This document shows positions 4,451 to 6,515 of a stretch of 6,515 bases of DNA, piece after piece. The stretch comes from Labilibaculum sp. (GTDB lineage Bacteria > Bacteroidota > Bacteroidia > Bacteroidales > Marinifilaceae): assembly GCA_016743925.1 (NCBI GenBank), contig JADGFH010000341.1, positions 1-6,515 on the forward strand, written 5' to 3'. The notes beneath the pieces are model-generated. The model was not told where the DNA came from, did no database searches, and saw only the letters and a program-made list of their open reading frames with translations. The position numbers were made by a program, and so were the translations under genes. Position 1 is the stretch's first letter. Each line of letters opens with the position of its first letter.

Positions 4451-5005
4451 ATGTCACGAATTGGAAAATTACCTATCAATTTGCCTGCCGGAGTAAGCGT
4501 AACGGTGAATAAGGATAATTCAGTAACAGTTAAAGGACCTAAAGGTGAATTAACTCAACAAATTGATGCAGACATCAAAGTATCGGTTGAAGATAATACA
4601 ATTGTATTAGAACGTCCATCAGAACAAAAAAGACACAAAGCCATGCATGGTTTGTATCGTTCGTTGATGAGCAACATGGTTAAAGGTGTTTTTGAAGGTT
4701 ATACTATACAGCAAGAACTTGTTGGTGTAGGTTACCGTGCAACTTCTAGAGGTCAACTTTTAGAATTAGCTCTTGGTTACTCTCACCTTATCCATTTGGA
4801 GATTGCTCCAGAGGTGAAAGTTACTGCAGTAACTGAAAAGCGTGCTAACCCTATCATTACTTTAGAGAGTTGCGATAAGCAACTTGTTGGTCAGGTAGCA
4901 GCTAAAATCAGAGCGTTCAGAAAACCTGAACCATATAAAGGTAAGGGTGTTAAATTTGTTGGTGAACAGCTTAGAAGAAAAGCTGGTAAATCTGCGGGTA
5001 AATAA
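4451..5005 (+). CDS. rplF: 50S ribosomal protein L6 (uL6)
   Basis: A 184-residue L6 made of the usual two repeated alpha/beta domains. It starts MSRIGKLPINLPAGVSVTV, continues VTVKGPKGEL (25-34) and RHKAMHGLYRSLMSNMVKGVFEGY (61-84), and has QELVGVGYRATSRGQLLELALGYSH (88-112) in the second domain. The C-terminal signature FRKPEPYKGKGVKFVGEQLRRKAGK (156-180) is intact. L6 binds 23S rRNA near the sarcin-ricin loop and the factor-binding site, and is needed for late 50S assembly. Unlike its neighbours it has a near-consensus Shine-Dalgarno (4437-4443), so its translation may be set independently. A 16-nt perfect palindrome lies in the coding sequence at 4819-4834. It ends 19 nt before rplR. Confidence 0.98.
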   Translation: MSRIGKLPINLPAGVSVTVNKDNSVTVKGPKGELTQQIDADIKVSVEDNTIVLERPSEQKRHKAMHGLYRSLMSNMVKGVFEGYTIQQELVGVGYRATSRGQLLELALGYSHLIHLEIAPEVKVTAVTEKRANPIITLESCDKQLVGQVAAKIRAFRKPEPYKGKGVKFVGEQLRRKAGKSAGK

Positions 5006-5024
5006 TTTCTTAAAATAGTAAATT

Positions 5025-5381
5025 ATGGCTTTAACTAAGCAAGATAGAAGACTTAGAATTAAAAGAAGAATTCGTAAGTCAATTGCTGGAACTGCTGAAA
5101 GACCTAGAATGTCAGTTTTTCGCTCTAACAAGCAGATTTCAGTACAAATTATTGATGATTTAACAGGAAAAACTTTATTAGCTACATCTTCGTTAATTAA
5201 GGAAATTGCTGAGAAAAAATCAACTAAGCTTGAACAAGCAGAACTAGTAGGTAGTTCAATTGCTGAAAAAGCAATTGCTGCCGGTATTACTGGTGTTGTA
5301 TTCGATAGAAATGGTTATCTATACCATGGTAGAATTAAATCTTTAGCAGACGCTGCTCGTAAAAGTGGTCTTAAATTTTAA
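5025..5381 (+). CDS. rplR: 50S ribosomal protein L18 (uL18), 5S rRNA-binding
   Basis: A 118-residue L18 (E. coli 117). The basic N-terminus MALTKQDRRLRIKRRIRKSIAGTAERPRMSVFRSNKQISVQIIDD (1-45) matches the family, including the RPRMSVFRSNK block. The C-terminal signature VVFDRNGYLYHGRIKSLADAARKSGLKF (91-118) is complete. L18 binds 5S rRNA with L5 and anchors it in the central protuberance. An isoleucine-alanine rich segment (EIAEKKS, SIAEKAIAAG) is coded by repeated AATTGCTG units, and these also give an 8-bp inverted repeat at 5257-5277. The ATG follows a 19-nt AT-rich spacer with no Shine-Dalgarno. It ends 5 nt before rpsE. Confidence 0.98.
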   Translation: MALTKQDRRLRIKRRIRKSIAGTAERPRMSVFRSNKQISVQIIDDLTGKTLLATSSLIKEIAEKKSTKLEQAELVGSSIAEKAIAAGITGVVFDRNGYLYHGRIKSLADAARKSGLKF

Positions 5382-5386
5382 TAATT

Positions 5387-5899
5387 ATGGCAGATAATAA
5401 GAACATTAAAACTAACGATGCAGATCTTAAAGATAGGCTTGTTGCGATTAATCGTGTTACGAAAGTAACTAAAGGGGGTAGAACCTTCAGTTTTTCTGCA
5501 ATTGTAGTTGTTGGAAACGAAAATGGATTAGTAGGATGGGGACTTGGTAAAGCAAACGAAGTAACTACTGCTATTTCTAAAGGCGTTGATGCAGCTAAGA
5601 AAAATTTGATTAAAGTGCCAGTTTATAAGGGAACTATCCCTCACGAACAACTTTCAAGATATGGTGGAGCAGAGGTTTTCATTAAGCCTGCTTCTCATGG
5701 TACTGGTGTAAAAGCTGGTGGTGCGATGCGTGCCGTATTAGAAAGTGTTGGAGTAACTGATGTACTTGCTAAATCAAAAGGTTCATCAAATCCACATAAC
5801 CTTGTAAAAGCTACAATGGGAGCATTAGCTGAATTAAGAGATGCTCATGCCATTGCAGAACAACGAGGTGTATCATTGGATAAAGTGTTTAACGGTTAA
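5387..5899 (+). CDS. rpsE: 30S ribosomal protein S5 (uS5)
   Basis: A 170-residue S5. The double-stranded-RNA-binding-like N-terminal domain reads LKDRLVAINRVTKVTKGGRTFSFSAIVVVGNENGLVGWGLGKANEV (14-59). The C-terminal domain has IPHEQLSRYGGAEVFIKPASHGTGVKAGGAMRAVLESVGVTDVLAKSKGSSNPHNLVKAT (84-143). The loop around TKVTKGGRTF, where spectinomycin-resistance changes map in other bacteria, looks wild type. S5 acts in decoding accuracy and lies at the mRNA entry pore with S3 and S4. A polar N-terminal extension (MADNKNIKTNDAD) is usual for Bacteroidia. It starts 5 nt after rplR without a Shine-Dalgarno and ends 11 nt before rpmD. Confidence 0.98.
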   Translation: MADNKNIKTNDADLKDRLVAINRVTKVTKGGRTFSFSAIVVVGNENGLVGWGLGKANEVTTAISKGVDAAKKNLIKVPVYKGTIPHEQLSRYGGAEVFIKPASHGTGVKAGGAMRAVLESVGVTDVLAKSKGSSNPHNLVKATMGALAELRDAHAIAEQRGVSLDKVFNG

Positions 5900-5910
5900 G
5901 AAATAAGGAA

Positions 5911-6087
5911 ATGGCTAAGATTAAAATTACTCAAGTTAAGAGCAAAATTGGAAGCACTGATCGCCAAAAGAGAACCTTGGAAGCATTAGGATTATCAAAA
6001 ATCAATGCTACTGTTGAACACGAAGCTACTCCCCAAATTTTGGGGATGGTAGCTAAAGTACAGCACCTTGTTTCCGTTGAAGAATAA
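5911..6087 (+). CDS. rpmD: 50S ribosomal protein L30 (uL30)
   Basis: A short gene of 58 codons plus TAA, translated by hand: it starts MAKIKITQVKSKIGSTDRQK, continues RTLEALGLSKINATVEHEAT and ends PQILGMVAKVQHLVSVEE. The length is typical for bacterial L30 (58-60). The signature K-x-G(S)-x-x-x-Q-K-R-T-L-x-A-L-G-L and the ending TPxILGMVxKVxHLV are those of the family, with VEHEAT as seen in Bacteroidia. L30 is a small 50S surface protein bound to 23S rRNA, absent from some lineages but kept here. It stands in its standard place between rpsE and rplO. AAGGA ends 2 nt before the ATG, too close to serve as a good Shine-Dalgarno. The second half of the gene carries two bulged hairpins (5982-6009 and 6024-6054). 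Confidence 0.97.
   Translation: MAKIKITQVKSKIGSTDRQKRTLEALGLSKINATVEHEATPQILGMVAKVQHLVSVEE
5982..6009 (+). other. Potential bulged hairpin inside rpmD (first of two)
   Basis: AGCATT (5982-5987) can pair with AATGCT (6004-6009), and GATT (5990-5993) with AATC (6000-6003), leaving a two-base bulge (5988-5989) and an ATCAAA loop. That is 10 Watson-Crick pairs. It lies 14 nt before the stronger hairpin at 6024-6054. Coding for L30 residues 24-33 constrains the region, so chance cannot be excluded. Confidence 0.3.
6024..6054 (+). other. Strong 13-bp bulged hairpin inside rpmD
   Basis: AGCTAC (6024-6029) is complementary to GTAGCT (6049-6054), and directly inside it TCCCCAA (6030-6036) is complementary to TTGGGGA (6040-6046). 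Only TG (6047-6048) is bulged and ATT (6037-6039) forms the loop. All 13 pairs are Watson-Crick, 7 of them G-C, which makes it the most stable local stem I found in the window. It sits over L30 codons for about residues 38-48. Its function is unknown; it could affect read-through or translation towards rplO. Confidence 0.45.
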
Positions 6088-6094
6088 ATCATTG

Positions 6095-6111
6095 TTAATA
6101 TTTAGTATTAA
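6095..6111 (+). other. Small A-U hairpin in the rpmD/rplO gap
   Basis: TTAATA (6095-6100) and TATTAA (6106-6111) are perfect inverted arms around a TTTAG loop, within the 30-nt spacer before rplO. All six pairs are A-U, so the stem is weak. It is recorded as the only visible content of this gap; no Shine-Dalgarno, promoter or U-tract was seen. Confidence 0.25.
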
Positions 6112-6117
6112 ATAGAT

Positions 6118-6515
6118 ATGGACTTAAGTAACTTAAAACCCGCAGAAGGATCTACTAAGAATTCGAAAAGAATAGGTCGCGGACAAGGATCTGGAAGAGG
6201 AGGTACTTCTACCAGAGGACATAAAGGAGCGAAGTCAAGATCTGGATACTCTAAAAAAGTTGGTTTCGAAGGTGGTCAAATGCCTTTACAACGAAGAGTT
6301 CCTAAGTTTGGATTTAAGAACATTAATAGAAAAGAATACAAAGCTATTAATGTTGAAGTTTTACAAGCATTAGCAGAAAAAAATAGCTTGACTAAAATTG
6401 ACTTAGAAGTTTTAATGACAGCAGGAATGGTGTCTAAAAACGATAACGTTAAGATTTTAGGTCATGGTACGATTACTGCGAAGCTTGAAGTTAAAGCTCA
6501 CGCATTCTCAAAATC
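6118..6515 (+). CDS. rplO: 50S ribosomal protein L15 (uL15), cut by the window end
   Basis: An open frame of 132 codons that runs off the window. It starts MDLSNLKPAEGSTKNSKRIG and continues with the glycine- and arginine-rich extension of L15: RGQGSGRGGTSTRGHKGAKSRSGYSKKVGFEGGQMPLQRRVPKFGF (21-66). The globular part follows (NVEVLQALAEKNSLTKIDLEVL, then VKILGHGTITAKLEVKAHAFSK). Family length in Bacteroidota is about 148, so some 16 residues plus the stop are missing, by truncation of the window and not by mutation. L15 threads its basic N-terminus deep into 23S rRNA and is a late 50S assembly protein. In this operon secY usually comes next. The gene contains an 11-bp inverted repeat (6319-6354). 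Confidence 0.97.
   Translation, partial: MDLSNLKPAEGSTKNSKRIGRGQGSGRGGTSTRGHKGAKSRSGYSKKVGFEGGQMPLQRRVPKFGFKNINRKEYKAINVEVLQALAEKNSLTKIDLEVLMTAGMVSKNDNVKILGHGTITAKLEVKAHAFSK
6319..6354 (+). other. 11-bp perfect inverted repeat inside rplO
   Basis: AACATTAATAG (6319-6329) and CTATTAATGTT (6344-6354) are exact reverse complements, separated by a 14-nt A-rich loop. They lie over L15 codons for about residues 68-79, where the protein itself repeats an I-N pair (NIN and AIN), which may explain part of the symmetry. The arms are AT-rich. Function unknown. Confidence 0.35.

Noticed and set aside
4951..4958. TAAATTTG, matching the Bacteroidota -7 promoter consensus TAnnTTTG
   Set aside because: It lies within rplF codons for V-K-F-V and has no TTG-type -33 element upstream at the right distance; eight-base matches of this looseness are expected by chance.
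4862..5131. Reverse-strand open frame across rplF/rplR
   Set aside because: Antisense of two certain genes; the apparent hydrophobic stretch is a by-product of composition.

Overview
This window is a stretch of the ribosomal protein super-operon (S10 operon running straight into the spc operon) of a bacterium that is almost certainly a member of the Bacteroidota. I infer this from protein signatures: the L29 segment NHAISPLENPLQIKETRRNI, the L30 segment VEHEATPQILGMV, the S5 segment KASHGTG-like PASHGTGVKAGGAMRAVLE, the short zinc-free 89-residue S14, the extended 139-residue L22, and the near absence of Shine-Dalgarno sequences before the start codons. The DNA is AT-rich (roughly 60% by eye) and the proteins look closest to class Bacteroidia. 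The family level is only a guess (perhaps a marine Marinilabiliales-like lineage).

All genes are on the + strand. In order they are: the last 11 codons of rplB (L2), rpsS (S19), rplV (L22), rpsC (S3), rplP (L16), rpmC (L29), rpsQ (S17), rplN (L14), rplX (L24), rplE (L5), rpsN (S14), rpsH (S8), rplF (L6), rplR (L18), rpsE (S5), rpmD (L30) and a 3'-truncated rplO (L15). This is the textbook gene order with nothing inserted, lost or broken. Spacing is tight: a 1-nt stop/start overlap at rplX/rplE, 2 to 43 nt at most other junctions, and one larger 75-nt gap between rpsN and rpsH. No stretch over 300 bases lacks a gene. The S10 and spc blocks are joined by only 2 nt (rpsQ to rplN), so they very probably share a transcript.

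Together the genes supply 30S and 50S subunit proteins in one coordinated unit: the S3/S14/S19 head cluster of the 30S, S5/S8/S17 in the 30S body, L5/L18 at the 5S rRNA, L22/L24/L29 around the exit tunnel, L14 at the subunit interface, and L16/L6 near the factor-binding and tRNA-entry side.

I found no new biological system here. What merits a second look is RNA-level structure that the proteins do not explain: (1) a GNRA-capped bulged stem abutting a U8 tract just before rpsH; (2) the window's only consensus-length, optimally spaced Shine-Dalgarno (AAGGAGG), in front of rplF, in a phylum that rarely uses them; (3) tandem bulged hairpins inside rpmD, including a 13-bp stem; (4) an 11-bp perfect stem inside rplO; and (5) an 18-nt perfect palindrome in the rpsC/rplP gap. 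All of these are hypotheses that need conservation and transcript data.
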